Notes: a model not told the origin generated them from the sequence alone. Shown: positions 41,371 through 52,038, counted from the first letter of the stretch. The stretch is 64,000 nt of DNA from Acinetobacter silvestris (GCF_002135235.1 NZ_NEGB01000001.1:372001-436000), one strand, 5' to 3'. Numbers and translations are program-made.

Positions 41371-41452
41371 TGCACCGCTGCAACATATAAATCGCTGATG
41401 ATCTCCAATTTCAAAGCGGTGCATAATTAGATACTGAGTTTTTATAAAAACT
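41371..41452 (+). other. Structured intergenic stretch, possible 3' UTR or small RNA
   Basis: TGCACCGCT (41371-41379) and AGCGGTGCA (41415-41423) form a perfect 9-base stem with a 35-base loop, and a 16-base palindrome follows at 41437-41452 (AGTTTTTATAAAAACT). It lies between the acyltransferase stop and its terminator. Possible 3' UTR structure. Confidence 0.35.
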
Positions 41453-41511
41453 GTTGCTCAGCAATAATTCCTGCTGTCAAAGTTAAAAAAACTGTTTCAC
41501 GATAGCTACGC

Positions 41512-41542
41512 AAAGGGTTAATTTTTTACTTAACCCTTTTTT
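41512..41542 (+). terminator. Terminator after the lipid A acyltransferase gene
   Basis: AAAGGGTTAA and TTAACCCTTT form a perfect 10-base stem followed by a T-run on the plus strand. Confidence 0.85.
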
Positions 41543-41565
41543 ATTTACCACTTAAAGTCAAATTT

Positions 41566-41823
41566 TTAAGCAATTTGTAATTTATCTGCATCTAGATGCA
41601 ATTGTTGATTTAGTTCATCAATCCAAATAGCCCAATCATCATCCTGTACCAAATGACTGATTAAAAAATCACGTTGTGACTTATTCCAAAAAGGTGCTTC
41701 ATGTAATGATAAATGCCGAGGCAATTGATGTGTGCGTACATACAGTTCAATTGCCGCAAGACTAGAGGGTAATCCAAGTTGAGCAAACAACAGTTCTAAG
41801 GATGGTGTATTGTTCCCGAGCAT
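41566..41823 (-). CDS. DUF2789 family protein
   Basis: The 85-residue protein matches DUF2789 along its length: SLELLFAQLGLPSSLAAIE, then HEAPFWNKSQRDFLISHLVQDDDWAIWIDELN. The family is small, soluble, probably helical and of unknown function. The gene stands alone between a terminator and a spacer before mdh. Confidence 0.85.
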   Translation of the reverse strand: MLGNNTPSLELLFAQLGLPSSLAAIELYVRTHQLPRHLSLHEAPFWNKSQRDFLISHLVQDDDWAIWIDELNQQLHLDADKLQIA

Positions 41824-41987
41824 TGCGCTCTCCTTATAATTTAAATTGTCATTGTTTATTTAATTAACTTATAAGAAGTACAAATTTAAAGATAGTGCTC
41901 TACCGCATTTTGTTGTTTCAATTTGTATTTTGGCTTTATTCAAAAAATTGAGAATCACTCAAATGCATAATTTATTTTTTAAAATAT

Positions 41988-42017
41988 AAAAAAGCACTCC
42001 AAAATGGAGTGCTTTTT
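41988..42017 (-). terminator. Terminator after mdh
   Basis: AAAAAGCACTCC and GGAGTGCTTTTT form a perfect 12-base stem with a 5-base loop, about 20 bases beyond the mdh stop. Confidence 0.93.
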
Positions 42018-42037
42018 AGAAACTTAATCTTTAAAGA

Positions 42038-43024
42038 TTAGTTGAACAAGTGAGCAATTGCCGCACGTTCGCCTTCTAACTCTTCAAGAGTAACATCCAT
42101 ACGTTCACGACTGAATGCATCAATTTCTAAGCCTTCAACACGCGTGTATTGACCATTTTCACAAGTCACTGGAACACCGTACATAACGCTTTCTGGAATA
42201 CCATAAGAACCGTCAGAAGGAATACCCATTGTTACCCATTCGCCGTTTGTGCCAAGAGCCCAATCGCGCATATGGTCGATTGCAGCATTCGCAGCAGAAG
42301 CAGCAGAAGAAAGACCACGCGCTTCAATGATTGCCGCGCCACGCTTACCAACTGTAGGAAGGAATACGTTAGCGTTCCATTCTTGGTCGTTAATCATGTC
42401 TTTTACGCTTTCGCCATTGATCGTTGCAAAACGGTAGTCAGCATACATTGTTGGAGAGTGGTTACCCCAAACTGTAAGTTTTTTAATGTCTTTAACTGCT
42501 TTACCTGTTTTAGCCGCAATTTGGCTAAGCGCACGGTTGTGGTCAAGACGTAACATAGCAGTGAACTGACCAGGGTTTAAATCTGGAGCAGATTTCATCG
42601 CGATGTAAGCATTCGTGTTCGCAGGGTTACCTACAACAAGAACTTTAACGTCACGGCTTGCGTGGTCGTTAATTGATTTACCTTGAACAGTAAAAATCTT
42701 CGCATTTTCTTGTAAAAGTTCAGCACGTTCCATACCAGGACCACGTGGACGAGAACCTACAAGTAAGCAATAGTCAGCATCTTTAAATGCAACATCTGGA
42801 TTATCAGTACCGATCATGCCTTCTAAAAGAGGGAATGCACAGTCTTCAAGTTCCATCATTACGCCTTTAAGCGCAGCTTGTGGCTTCTCAAAAGGAACTT
42901 CTAACAACTGCAAAATAACTGGTTGGTCTTTACCTAGCATTTCGCCACTTGCGATACGAAATAGTAAGCTATAACCAATTTGACCTGCAGCGCCAGTAAC
43001 GGCAACACGAACGGCTTGCTTCAT
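42038..43024 (-). CDS. mdh: Malate dehydrogenase (NAD+)
   Basis: Mdh interconverts malate and oxaloacetate in the TCA cycle. The 328 residues are the cytosolic-type length. The NAD-binding [10 protein letters not shown] lies at 11-20, the substrate arginine loop is [11 protein letters not shown], and the catalytic His is in [15 protein letters not shown]. It stands alone with its own terminator. Confidence 0.97.
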   Translation of the reverse strand: MKQAVRVAVTGAAGQIGYSLLFRIASGEMLGKDQPVILQLLEVPFEKPQAALKGVMMELEDCAFPLLEGMIGTDNPDVAFKDADYCLLVGSRPRGPGMERAELLQENAKIFTVQGKSINDHASRDVKVLVVGNPANTNAYIAMKSAPDLNPGQFTAMLRLDHNRALSQIAAKTGKAVKDIKKLTVWGNHSPTMYADYRFATINGESVKDMINDQEWNANVFLPTVGKRGAAIIEARGLSSAASAANAAIDHMRDWALGTNGEWVTMGIPSDGSYGIPESVMYGVPVTCENGQYTRVEGLEIDAFSRERMDVTLEELEGERAAIAHLFN

Positions 43025-43194
43025 CTAATTATCTCCAATTGAGGATATTCAATGCGATTAAATAGTTAGTCCATTTAATCTAATAATCATAAACGCCAAA
43101 GATTGTACTCCAATCATTCGCGCGATGCATGTAAAAGAGCGGGTATTTCCACAAAAGTATGATAGGAAATATAAATGAATTGTGTCGAATTGAC

Positions 43195-43857
43195 TCAATA
43201 TGTACCTTTGATTAAGAAACTACTCGGGCAATTTGAAACAATATGATTTGAGCATTGTTTATACTGACCATTGACCGTGTAGCACACTTGAATTTCAGTC
43301 AAAATAGGATTCGATTTTGAGCTTTGGCAACTGAAACGAATACTGTTACTCGGCATACTCGGATTTAATTTTAAAAATTGAGCTTTTAATGCCGTGTGCT
43401 GCACACTTTTATTTTCAGAACTGGTTAAATCTGTTGGAATTTTAAGTTTCTCTGCCAGATTAATCACCATACGAAAATACTGACTGGAACTCATCGGAAT
43501 ACATCCCCCGATACTACGCCAGAGTCGAACTCGAGAGCTTTCATCAGGCATGACTCGCGCGACAACTTTCGCTTGTATAGGAGATAAAGTAGCCGATGTA
43601 TTGGTAGTACATTCATTCCTATTAGTTTCTGGCAAGAGTCCTGTAATCGTGAGTGAGTATCCCTCTAAACATTGTCTTTGTTTTTGTTTACTCATATCCA
43701 ATGCACAAATCGCAGGGGCCATCTGCACTTGCATCACATAACCTTGTAGTTGAGATGTCGTTGCATTTGCCTGAACAGAAAAAAAACAACTAGCCGCACA
43801 GATTAAAATCCACGCTAATACTTGTTTTTTTAGTCTTCGGAAAATTTTGTACATCAT
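43195..43857 (-). CDS. RNase T2-fold secreted protein lacking the catalytic residues
   Basis: The 220-residue protein has a signal peptide (cleavage after about residue 32) and many cysteines. By eye it aligns with E. coli RNase I: YVMQVQMAPAIC with the first strand, TGLLP (72-76) with HGLWP, LWRSIGGC (112-119) with EYAKHGAC, and YFRMVINL with YFGTMVRL, then a shared C-terminal Cys pattern. The three catalytic residues are replaced: His to Thr72, Glu to Leu112, His to Ile116. It may be an inactive family member used for binding. The ATG at 43857 is preferred to a TTG one codon earlier; ATG 43854 is also possible. Confidence 0.72.
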   Translation of the reverse strand: MMYKIFRRLKKQVLAWILICAASCFFSVQANATTSQLQGYVMQVQMAPAICALDMSKQKQRQCLEGYSLTITGLLPETNRNECTTNTSATLSPIQAKVVARVMPDESSRVRLWRSIGGCIPMSSSQYFRMVINLAEKLKIPTDLTSSENKSVQHTALKAQFLKLNPSMPSNSIRFSCQSSKSNPILTEIQVCYTVNGQYKQCSNHIVSNCPSSFLIKGTY

Positions 43858-43886
43858 CAATTCAACACTAATTAAATTAAAACAAA

Positions 43887-45848
43887 TTATTGAATATTCC
43901 GAGTTGGAATCGTTGGCATACGACTTTCAATCGCTTGCGGCCCTTGTCCCAATAAAATTCCATAATGCGCTGCATTGGTCATGACATTTTTGACATAATC
44001 ACGTGTTTCACTCAAAGGAATAGATTCCGTATATTGGTCTGCTGAAAGGACTTGATAATCTGGCTGCCAACGTTTTGCACGATTAGGACCCGCATTATAG
44101 CCTGCGGTTGCCAATACAGGATTACTACTGAGCTGCCCCTGAATCATCGACAAATAATAAGTTCCATAACGGATATTGGTATTGGGGTCACTGAGTGCAG
44201 CAGGATTATAAGTTTCACCCATTTGTTTTGCGACTTGTTTTGCTGTATCTGGCATGATTTGCATTAAACCACCTGCACCCACATGTGAGCGTGCTGCCGT
44301 AACAAAACGACTTTCCTGTCGCATTAAACCATAGGCCCAAGCAGGGTCAACCCCCACATTTCGACTATGATTGACTACAGTGCCCTGATGTGGCATTGCA
44401 TATCGATAGGCATAATTATGCTTAGTCATCGTACGATCCGCCGCATAAATAGCACGGTCATACCAGCCCAAGTCAGTTGCACGTTTTGCAGCTGCCAACA
44501 ATAAACCATCATCATGTTTTAAGTAAGCTTGGCGTACGGCCCAATTCCACTCTCTATTGGTATATGCAGCTGGTGCATTGATATCTCGTAAAGCAAATGC
44601 ACGGCGGAAATGAATATCCTGAGCTAATTTTTGCAAATCCCGCTCTGAAGGCTGTTCACGATCCAAAGCCGCGTTATAACGTTGTCCGAGATGATCTCTG
44701 GCCAATAAATTATGGTAATCATCACCTGACATCGCTAAGCGTTTGAAAATATCTTGCGCAGCTTGTTTGGATTGACGATCACTACGCTGCTCCGAAGCAC
44801 GCGCTAGCCAATACTGCCAACGATCTTCCTGCTTTTGCGTCACACTCATGCTGTCTATGGCACGAATAATACTTTCCCAAGCACCAAAACGAATCGCTTG
44901 GCGTGCATAAACTTCAGCTTCTTCTGCACTAAAAGGTATGCCATAACTGGCATCGAAATTATTCAGAACTTCACGATTGAAATTATTTTTCATGACCGTC
45001 GTACCGCCAATATAGGCAACAGTACGATACATATATTTTTGAACATCCACAGGAGCATCTTGGACTAATCGAGGAATCGATTGTAGTGCTGTATTTAAAT
45101 CAGTATCTGCTGCACGCCCCAAAGCAAATACGATATATGCATAATCTTGAACATTATTTTTGGGTGCTGACCATAAATAACTCACTGGATTGGCTTGAAT
45201 TTGATTTAACTGCGCCAGTGATAACGTTATTCCTAGGCTTTGTGCAGTTGCAAGTGCTTGACCCGATTGTCCCGCTCGCAATTGTGCATAGAGTCTTTGC
45301 TGACGATCTTGGGTCGTCAGCAGTGGACTCGATAACATTAAACGTCCCAAACCATTACATGATTCAGGTTGGCTATTGGTGGCTAACCAAACGTCTTTAA
45401 ATTCAGCATAAACCAATGAATCACCCGATTTAGCGCGCACTTGTGCCACAGCACAACTTTCAGCTTGATCGGGATTCGTTACATAAGCCAAAACGGATTG
45501 AGCACCACTAAAATCTGCAATTTTAACTTTTTCTTCGACATAATCTGCCGCTAATTTTTCAGCCATAGCAGACTGTGGATAGCGTTGCGCGAAACTGGTA
45601 ATTGCACTTGCAGACTGAAAAGCTAAATTATTATTTAATTTCCAATATTCAGGATAATAACCCAAAGCATCATTTTGCATAGCAACCTGATATTCATCCA
45701 ATAAGGCTGTATTTCCAGAATTTGCAGCACGTAGAGCATCATTAAACTGCTCTTCAGCAGCTTGAGTAAATGGAGAACACCCGAAAAGTAAGAAACTACT
45801 CAAACAAGTGATCGTTTTTTTATATTGATGAAGTTGCTGCTTTAACAC
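43887..45848 (-). CDS. slt: Soluble lytic murein transglycosylase (Slt70 type)
   Basis: Slt cuts peptidoglycan to leave 1,6-anhydro-MurNAc ends. The 653-residue protein has a signal sequence with a possible lipobox (LFGC, Cys24), a long alpha-helical superstructure (about 30-480) and a C-terminal catalytic domain: Glu512 in MRQESRF, then GLMQIMP and AGYNAGPNR. The start is GTG at 45848 with GAGAG upstream; no better ATG is close. It is followed at 30 bases by the RNase T2-like gene. Confidence 0.93.
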   Translation of the reverse strand: MLKQQLHQYKKTITCLSSFLLFGCSPFTQAAEEQFNDALRAANSGNTALLDEYQVAMQNDALGYYPEYWKLNNNLAFQSASAITSFAQRYPQSAMAEKLAADYVEEKVKIADFSGAQSVLAYVTNPDQAESCAVAQVRAKSGDSLVYAEFKDVWLATNSQPESCNGLGRLMLSSPLLTTQDRQQRLYAQLRAGQSGQALATAQSLGITLSLAQLNQIQANPVSYLWSAPKNNVQDYAYIVFALGRAADTDLNTALQSIPRLVQDAPVDVQKYMYRTVAYIGGTTVMKNNFNREVLNNFDASYGIPFSAEEAEVYARQAIRFGAWESIIRAIDSMSVTQKQEDRWQYWLARASEQRSDRQSKQAAQDIFKRLAMSGDDYHNLLARDHLGQRYNAALDREQPSERDLQKLAQDIHFRRAFALRDINAPAAYTNREWNWAVRQAYLKHDDGLLLAAAKRATDLGWYDRAIYAADRTMTKHNYAYRYAMPHQGTVVNHSRNVGVDPAWAYGLMRQESRFVTAARSHVGAGGLMQIMPDTAKQVAKQMGETYNPAALSDPNTNIRYGTYYLSMIQGQLSSNPVLATAGYNAGPNRAKRWQPDYQVLSADQYTESIPLSETRDYVKNVMTNAAHYGILLGQGPQAIESRMPTIPTRNIQ

Positions 45849-46120
45849 TTTTTACTCTCAACTCGCCATGCTGATGGTGGCAATCTTTTCCTGTAGTTTA
45901 AGTATTTTAACTCAATTCTACTGTTGTGTTATGTAACCTTATGATTCAATTCTATTAATCAAATCCTTTTTTCACTACATTTCCGTATAAAAATGAAGCA
46001 ATATATTTATTATTCCTTTCACGTTAAATACTGTAAAATACGGGGCTTTTATTGGGTCAATCCAATTGGTTGATTCAATCATATAAATAGATTTTCCCTT
46101 AATATAGGATAAATGCCTCC

Positions 46121-47575
46121 ATGACGGTTCAAACCTTCATTCCCAATGATGCCAAAGCTGCCTCAGAAAACACTGTTATCCAGCCACAGCACATCCCAGC
46201 CGACGGTGCAGTCAAAAAACTGTATATCGAAACGCAAGGATGTCAGATGAATGAGTATGACAGTCATCGTATGGCCGATCTATTAGGTGATTCTCACGGT
46301 TACGTCTTAACCACCAATGCCAGTGAAGCCGATATTCTATTGATGAATACCTGTTCCATTCGGGAAAAAGCCCAAGAAAAAGTATTTTCTGAATTAGGCC
46401 GTTGGCGCAAACTCAAAGAAAAGAATCCCGACCTAGTGATTGGGGTGGGTGGATGTGTTGCCTCTCAAGAGGGTGACAATATTCAAAAACGTGCCCCTTA
46501 TGTCGATATGGTCTTTGGCCCACAGACATTGCACCGCTTGCCACAAATGCTTGATCAGCATAGTGAACAGATTGAAAAACCGAAAAAAGATAAAATCCGC
46601 TTAGTGGATATTTCATTCCCAGATATTGAAAAATTTGACTTCCTACCTGAACCACGTGTTGAAGGCCACAAAGCTTTTGTTTCGATTATGGAAGGCTGCT
46701 CTAAATACTGCTCATTCTGTGTCGTACCTTATACTCGTGGTGAAGAAGTGTCTCGCCCACTAGATGATGTTCTGGCTGAAATTGCAGTCTTAGCTGAAAA
46801 AGGCGTGCGTGAAATTTCCCTGCTTGGTCAAAACGTCAATGGCTACCGTGGCGAAACTTTTGAAGGTGAAATCTGCACCTTTGCCGACCTACTACGTCTT
46901 GTGGCTGAAATCCCAGGGATTGGTCGTTTACGTTACACGACATCGCACCCACTTGAATTTAATGATGATCTGATTCAATGCTACCGTGACTTACCGCAAA
47001 TGGTTTCACATCTACATTTACCCGTTCAAAGCGGTTCGAATGATGTGTTACAAGCCATGAAACGTAATCACACCATTGATGTCTATATCGAAAAAATTGC
47101 AAAATTACGTAAAGTTCGTCCTGATATGCATTTATCGAGTGACTTCATTATTGGCTTCCCTGGGGAAACCGATGCGCACTTTGCGGAAACCTATCAATTT
47201 ATTCAAGATTTAGATTTTGATCATTCATATAGTTTTATCTACTCGAAACGTCCAGGTACGCCTGCATCAGAACTTCCGGATGACACGCCTGAACTTGTGA
47301 AAAAAGAACGGTTGTCTAAAGTTCAACAATGGATTAAGCGTTCAAGCATTGATAAAACAGATGCTATGCTCGGTACCATTCAGCGTGTACTCATTGAAAA
47401 TGTTTCTAACAAAGATCCTAATTTATTGGTCGGAACAGCAGACAATACACGTTTAGTTACCTTTATTGGTGATGCCAATTGGGTTGGACGCTTTGCCGAA
47501 ATTGAGATTACCGAAATTAAGACCCTCAATTTAGTTTATGGTGAACTCTTGAATCTAGAGCCTGACGTGACGTAA
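46121..47575 (+). CDS. miaB: tRNA-2-methylthio-N6-dimethylallyladenosine synthase
   Basis: MiaB adds the methylthio group to i6A37 in tRNAs that read codons starting with U. The 484-residue protein has an N-terminal Fe-S domain with Cys41, Cys78 and Cys112, the radical-SAM CxxxCxxC at 193, 197 and 200 (CSKYCSFC), and a C-terminal TRAM domain (from about 400). It is first in the miaB-ybeZ-ybeY cluster conserved in gammaproteobacteria. Confidence 0.97.
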   Translation: MTVQTFIPNDAKAASENTVIQPQHIPADGAVKKLYIETQGCQMNEYDSHRMADLLGDSHGYVLTTNASEADILLMNTCSIREKAQEKVFSELGRWRKLKEKNPDLVIGVGGCVASQEGDNIQKRAPYVDMVFGPQTLHRLPQMLDQHSEQIEKPKKDKIRLVDISFPDIEKFDFLPEPRVEGHKAFVSIMEGCSKYCSFCVVPYTRGEEVSRPLDDVLAEIAVLAEKGVREISLLGQNVNGYRGETFEGEICTFADLLRLVAEIPGIGRLRYTTSHPLEFNDDLIQCYRDLPQMVSHLHLPVQSGSNDVLQAMKRNHTIDVYIEKIAKLRKVRPDMHLSSDFIIGFPGETDAHFAETYQFIQDLDFDHSYSFIYSKRPGTPASELPDDTPELVKKERLSKVQQWIKRSSIDKTDAMLGTIQRVLIENVSNKDPNLLVGTADNTRLVTFIGDANWVGRFAEIEITEIKTLNLVYGELLNLEPDVT

Positions 47576-47612
47576 TGTAAGGACATAGACTTTATTTAAA
47601 AAAGGATATCTC

Positions 47613-48686
47613 TTGACTGCAACGATTCAACGTACAGTAGCTTTTCCAGGTATTTCAGTTGACCGTTTAAAAAACATGCTTGGTGCATATAACGGTCATC
47701 TGAAACAAATTGAACAACGCTTGGCTGTGAAAATTGCACAGCGTAGTGATCAGTTTGTGATTGATGGTGAAATAGATGCCGTTGAGCGAGCTGAAAGTTT
47801 ATTACATCATTTATATGAAGAAACTGAAGTCTCGCTACCAATAAGTGCAGATACCCTACATTTGTTGATTCAAGGCAGTCAAACGGATCGTGAACTAGAG
47901 TCCGACTCTAATCAAAATGGTCTAGAGCATGTGTGGCTACAAACGCGCAAAGGCCGAATTCATCCGCGTGGCGCGAATCAACAACGCTATGTACAGCGTA
48001 TTTTACACAGTGATATTTCTTTTGGTATTGGCCCAGCTGGAACAGGTAAAACCTATTTGGCTGTTGCTGCTGCCGTAGATTTATTAGAACGTAATGAAAT
48101 TCAGCGGATTCTTTTGGTTCGCCCTGCTGTTGAGGCGGGAGAAAAACTGGGGTTTTTACCGGGTGATTTAAGTCAGAAAATTGATCCCTATTTACGCCCA
48201 CTCTACGATGCCTTATATGAAATGCTCGGCTTCGAAAAAGTCGCTAAACTCATTGAGCGCCAAGTCATTGAAGTGGCTCCCCTCGCTTATATGCGTGGTC
48301 GTACCCTTAATCATGCTTTCGTTATATTAGATGAAGCACAAAATACCACACCTGAACAAATGAAGATGTTTCTGACTCGTTTAGGCTTTGGCTCACGTGC
48401 AGTGATCACCGGCGATATTACTCAAGTTGACTTACCTCGTGGTCAACAATCTGGATTAGCACACTGCCTGCGTGTTCTGGAAAACGTCAAAGAAATTCAC
48501 ATTACTCACTTCCACTCTCGTGACGTGGTTCGCCATCAATTGGTACAGAAAATTGTAGAAGCCTACGAAGGTTGGGATAGTGAACAACACCGCTTAACTG
48601 CTGAAGCACGCGCAGCGCGTAAAGCACGGCAAGACGCTTTAATTTCTGAAAATGATTCTGCTGCAGATGCTCAACATCATGAGTAA
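47613..48686 (+). CDS. ybeZ: PhoH-family ATPase YbeZ
   Basis: YbeZ is a PhoH-like NTPase that partners YbeY in ribosomal RNA maturation. The 357-residue protein has an N-terminal KH-like region (about 1-100), Walker A GPAGTGKTYL (about 140-149) and Walker B VILDEAQN. The start is TTG at 47613, preceded by AAAGGATATCTC; no ATG gives the family N-terminus. It follows miaB after 37 bases and leads into ybeY. Confidence 0.94.
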   Translation: MTATIQRTVAFPGISVDRLKNMLGAYNGHLKQIEQRLAVKIAQRSDQFVIDGEIDAVERAESLLHHLYEETEVSLPISADTLHLLIQGSQTDRELESDSNQNGLEHVWLQTRKGRIHPRGANQQRYVQRILHSDISFGIGPAGTGKTYLAVAAAVDLLERNEIQRILLVRPAVEAGEKLGFLPGDLSQKIDPYLRPLYDALYEMLGFEKVAKLIERQVIEVAPLAYMRGRTLNHAFVILDEAQNTTPEQMKMFLTRLGFGSRAVITGDITQVDLPRGQQSGLAHCLRVLENVKEIHITHFHSRDVVRHQLVQKIVEAYEGWDSEQHRLTAEARAARKARQDALISENDSAADAQHHE

Positions 48687-48722
48687 CCACAGCACAGTCA
48701 GGACAATACTTAAGGACTATTT

Positions 48723-49208
48723 TTGAAACTTAGCCTATCGTTACAACAGTCGTTTGAAGCACCCGAATTGGTGCTCAAACGGGCGTATTTAAAGAAAGTC
48801 ATTGAAACGACACTACGTTATATCGATACACAAAGTGATTGTGAAATGGGTATTGCCTGTGTCGACAATGACGAAAGCCATAAACTAAATCTTCAATATC
48901 GTGGTAAAGACAAACCAACCAATGTGTTGTCTTTCCCAAGTGACTTGCCTGATGAAATGGCACAAATTTTAGATACATTTCCCATTGGTGATTTGGTCAT
49001 TTCAATTCCTGTGGTTTTACAAGAAGCAATTGAGCAGAACAAAACACCGATTGAGCACTTCACGCACATGCTCGTACATGGCACATTACACTTAATGGGC
49101 TATGATCATGAAACATCAAAAGAAGATGCGGAAGAAATGGAGGCATTAGAAATTCAGATTTTAGCTAAATTAGGATTTCAGAATCCTTATCAAATACAAG
49201 ACTGCTAA
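48723..49208 (+). CDS. ybeY: Endoribonuclease YbeY, rRNA maturation factor
   Basis: YbeY is a single-strand endoribonuclease for 16S 3' maturation and 70S quality control. The 161-residue protein has the zinc site [11 protein letters not shown] (His119, His123, His129). The start is TTG at 48723, seven bases after AAGGA. A terminator follows the gene, so here the operon ends without ybeX and lnt, which follow in E. coli. Confidence 0.95.
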   Translation: MKLSLSLQQSFEAPELVLKRAYLKKVIETTLRYIDTQSDCEMGIACVDNDESHKLNLQYRGKDKPTNVLSFPSDLPDEMAQILDTFPIGDLVISIPVVLQEAIEQNKTPIEHFTHMLVHGTLHLMGYDHETSKEDAEEMEALEIQILAKLGFQNPYQIQDC

Positions 49209-49230
49209 ATCCATCCCTTCTAGTTAGTTC

Positions 49231-49263
49231 AAAGCGATCTCGACTTGATGTGAGATCGCTTTA
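49231..49263 (+). terminator. Terminator of the miaB-ybeZ-ybeY operon
   Basis: AAAGCGATCTC and GAGATCGCTTT form a perfect 11-base stem with a 10-base loop, 22 bases after the ybeY stop. Confidence 0.8.
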
Positions 49264-49344
49264 TATATGAAGAGCATTAAAAACCATCAATCTAGAGATA
49301 AAATATCTAGCCAAAAATAATGCTATACAACGTTCAACCATCAA

Positions 49345-50226
49345 TTAACGTACTTCAAACTCTGCATCTGCAGGATTAAAACGCCAAGTTCGAACAATCC
49401 GTAATTCAGAAATATCTTTCATCGCAGTATCAAATGCTCCAAATGGTGCCCCTTTACGCACCGATGCTTTAGCAGCTTCATCCAAAACAGGATGTCCTGA
49501 GCTTTCAATGAGTCGTATCGCACGAATACCGCCAGATGCATTCAAGATCACCATTAAACGCACCTCACCCGCTAAGCGTTGAGATTTTGCCTCATCTGGA
49601 TAATAGCGGTTCCCATATAATTCGACTTTTGCACGAAATTTTTCTAAATAGCTCGCAGATGCATCCTGTTTGGCTTGAACACCATCCACGGTTTTAATTT
49701 TTTGCTGACGACTAAAGTTTTGCTGATTTTGTAAATATTGTGCCTCTAAACTCGCAACCATGGCAGCTTTGGCTTGGAATTGGCTTTGCAATTCCTCCAT
49801 GGCTTTTTTACGCTCATTTTGTGCCGCCTGCTTTTGCCAGCTCAGTACAGTCATTAAGACTTTTTCATCAAACTTCAACTCACGTTGTTGTTGAACTTTT
49901 TCTAAACTCTGAAGTTGTTGCGCTCCTGCACTCTGGTCTTGCGACTGTGCGGGCATATCACTCGACATCCGATGTGCTTCGTGGAATCGCCCAGAACCTT
50001 GTTGATCGGCTTGTGCTAAAAAGTCTGCATCTTTGACTTTTTCAGCGCTTGGTCGGATTGATATGGTTACTTCACGACTTGCCGCATCATTTTCTTGTGG
50101 CATAGCAAACTGTAATGATAAAAAAATCACATGCAGTATGACTGCCGCAGATACAGCTCCTATAAAAAGCGAATCTTGCCACCAATATTCAAATGGTTTG
50201 AGTTGAACAACACTATTTTTTATCAT
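49345..50226 (-). CDS. TonB-family energy transducer
   Basis: TonB proteins couple the proton motive force of ExbBD to outer-membrane receptors. The 293-residue protein has an N-terminal helix (about 18-40), a long Gln/Lys-rich coiled-coil-like spacer (about 65-190, QLQSLEKVQQQRELKF) and a C-terminal TonB domain (about 205-293, LAGEVRLMVILNASGGIRAI). The spacer is Gln-rich and lacks the Pro-Lys repeats of classical TonB, as in TonB-like and TolA-like variants. No ExbB/ExbD or receptor genes are adjacent. Confidence 0.85.
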   Translation of the reverse strand: MIKNSVVQLKPFEYWWQDSLFIGAVSAAVILHVIFLSLQFAMPQENDAASREVTISIRPSAEKVKDADFLAQADQQGSGRFHEAHRMSSDMPAQSQDQSAGAQQLQSLEKVQQQRELKFDEKVLMTVLSWQKQAAQNERKKAMEELQSQFQAKAAMVASLEAQYLQNQQNFSRQQKIKTVDGVQAKQDASASYLEKFRAKVELYGNRYYPDEAKSQRLAGEVRLMVILNASGGIRAIRLIESSGHPVLDEAAKASVRKGAPFGAFDTAMKDISELRIVRTWRFNPADAEFEVR

Positions 50227-50459
50227 GACATTAAACCGACAAGATGCCCTACTTTAAACATTCCAAATCACTTAAAACACGTATATTCTTACATATTCAC
50301 AGCTTATTGAGCTGTATCTCAAAAATAATCAACAGATATTTTAAATCATTAAAAATGGTGCATTGATTTTTGCTAAACTGCAATTGCTGATCTTGGAAAT
50401 TTCAAACAAATCGACAAGATGACCGCCTCATAGAATGACGATGATCTGAGTAAATACTT

Positions 50460-51143
50460 ATGCCGACGCTGCTTACCAATATTGCTAAACGTATTCGACA
50501 AGTATACCAAAAGGCTGAAGATTTCATAGAAGAAGAGCGTGAGTTCCCAGTCTCTCAAGTCTTTCTAAATGCCACACTGAAGCGGTTTGTGACTGACAAT
50601 GTCTACTTGTTAAAAGATTTACATGCAGATTTACATGACGATTGGTTACGTTTATACGCCACAATTAGCATTAAAGGTATTTATACAGTTCTATCGGTTG
50701 ATTTAAAACTGATTCAAATGGAAATGAACAAAGATATTCAATTGATTGTCTTTGAACAAATTGGTAATACTGAGGTGATTGAAGCGACTTTCCCCAAACG
50801 CTGGATGAAAATTGCAGCGAATTGTGGTCTATTCTTTTATCAAAAAGTATTAAAAAAAGACCCTTTAGGGCCTATTTTAGAAAAATATAATATTGTCAAA
50901 GTTCAAGATGAGCTATTACATTTATCCTTAAATCGCTGGTTAGGCAAAAACCGTTCTGTTATTGATGCTTTAACTAAAGTACATATCAATCATGCGGAAC
51001 TGAGAGAAACTGAACTTATCCTGCTGGGTAATCTTAATTTAGCTGCCGTATTGAGCAAACTTTCGACCTCAAAATCATTTGACGATGAAGATATTGACGA
51101 TGACTTTAGTGATAGTCGTGTCACGCCTATCCAACAGAAATAA
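50460..51143 (+). CDS. Conserved protein of unknown function
   Basis: The 227-residue soluble protein has no signal peptide or membrane helix. It contains an N-terminal helical part, a central beta region (LHDDWLRLYATISIKGIYTVLSVDLKLI) and an acidic tail (FDDEDIDDDFSD). I do not recognise the family; the central region resembles a lipid- or sterol-carrier-like beta sheet only loosely. It stands between divergent tonB and DUF3108, with no evident operon. Confidence 0.75.
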   Translation: MPTLLTNIAKRIRQVYQKAEDFIEEEREFPVSQVFLNATLKRFVTDNVYLLKDLHADLHDDWLRLYATISIKGIYTVLSVDLKLIQMEMNKDIQLIVFEQIGNTEVIEATFPKRWMKIAANCGLFFYQKVLKKDPLGPILEKYNIVKVQDELLHLSLNRWLGKNRSVIDALTKVHINHAELRETELILLGNLNLAAVLSKLSTSKSFDDEDIDDDFSDSRVTPIQQK

Positions 51144-51290
51144 AACATATTTTAGGTCAGAAAAAGCGATATTGACTTAAATAACATAAATATACAGTTT
51201 TGATTCAAAACCTGAATATTTCTACTCAATTGAGTTGCATAATATATTCATTGTATTCAGCATAAATTAAATGCATAGGACACTCCTCCA

Positions 51291-51995
51291 ATGGCAAAAC
51301 CTATTTTTAAAACATTGAGTTTAGCAACCAGCCTATCAACTGCACTTTTAATGGTTGGTTTTTCCAACACTGCACTTGCCATGAGCCCTTTTCAAGCCAA
51401 TTACCAATTTTCATACAATGGTAAAAATATGGGTACCGCAACACGTGTCTTAAGTAAAACAGGCAATAATTGGACCTATGTTTTTAGTGCTACGGCAGCG
51501 GCAATTGCTTCAGCTAGCGAAACCAGCCGTTTTAGTTTTAACAATGGTCAAATTGCATCCAATAGTTTTAGTCGTACCAGTAAAATTTTAATTCACAATG
51601 ACACGATGACCATTAATTTTAATCCAAGTACCAAAACCATTAATACCAAGAAAAAAGACAAGGTTCGTTCTTTTGAATGGAAAGCGGGGGCTTTAGATGA
51701 ACTCAATGCAGAATTACAAGTCCGTGAAGATTTAAAAGGTAGCGGCTTAAAATCAACCTATCTTATTGCAGATGCCAAGGGTTTAGATGCTCGTCGCTTT
51801 GTCAAACAAGGGACTGAATCAATCAAAACGCCATTTGGAACATACAACACAGTTAAAGTGGTTTTATCACATGATAACAAGGCGAAAAGCTCAACTTTTT
51901 GGTTAGCACCGCAACTCGACTATCTTCCAGTGAAGATGGCACACCAAGATGATAAAACTTCTTATAGTTTATTACTCACAGGGTACAAAAAATAA
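51291..51995 (+). CDS. DUF3108 periplasmic protein
   Basis: The 234-residue protein has a signal peptide (cleavage after LA, about residue 30), then MSPFQANYQFSYNGKNMGTATRVL, the start typical of DUF3108, and an all-beta sequence. DUF3108 proteins are periplasmic beta-barrel or half-pipe folds of unknown function. An AGGA site precedes the ATG. It is upstream of xpt but separated by a hairpin-containing spacer. Confidence 0.85.
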   Translation: MAKPIFKTLSLATSLSTALLMVGFSNTALAMSPFQANYQFSYNGKNMGTATRVLSKTGNNWTYVFSATAAAIASASETSRFSFNNGQIASNSFSRTSKILIHNDTMTINFNPSTKTINTKKKDKVRSFEWKAGALDELNAELQVREDLKGSGLKSTYLIADAKGLDARRFVKQGTESIKTPFGTYNTVKVVLSHDNKAKSSTFWLAPQLDYLPVKMAHQDDKTSYSLLLTGYKK

Positions 51996-52038
51996 GCAAA
52001 TTTTCACTTTTTGGTCAATTTGAGCTTGCATTTTTTGC

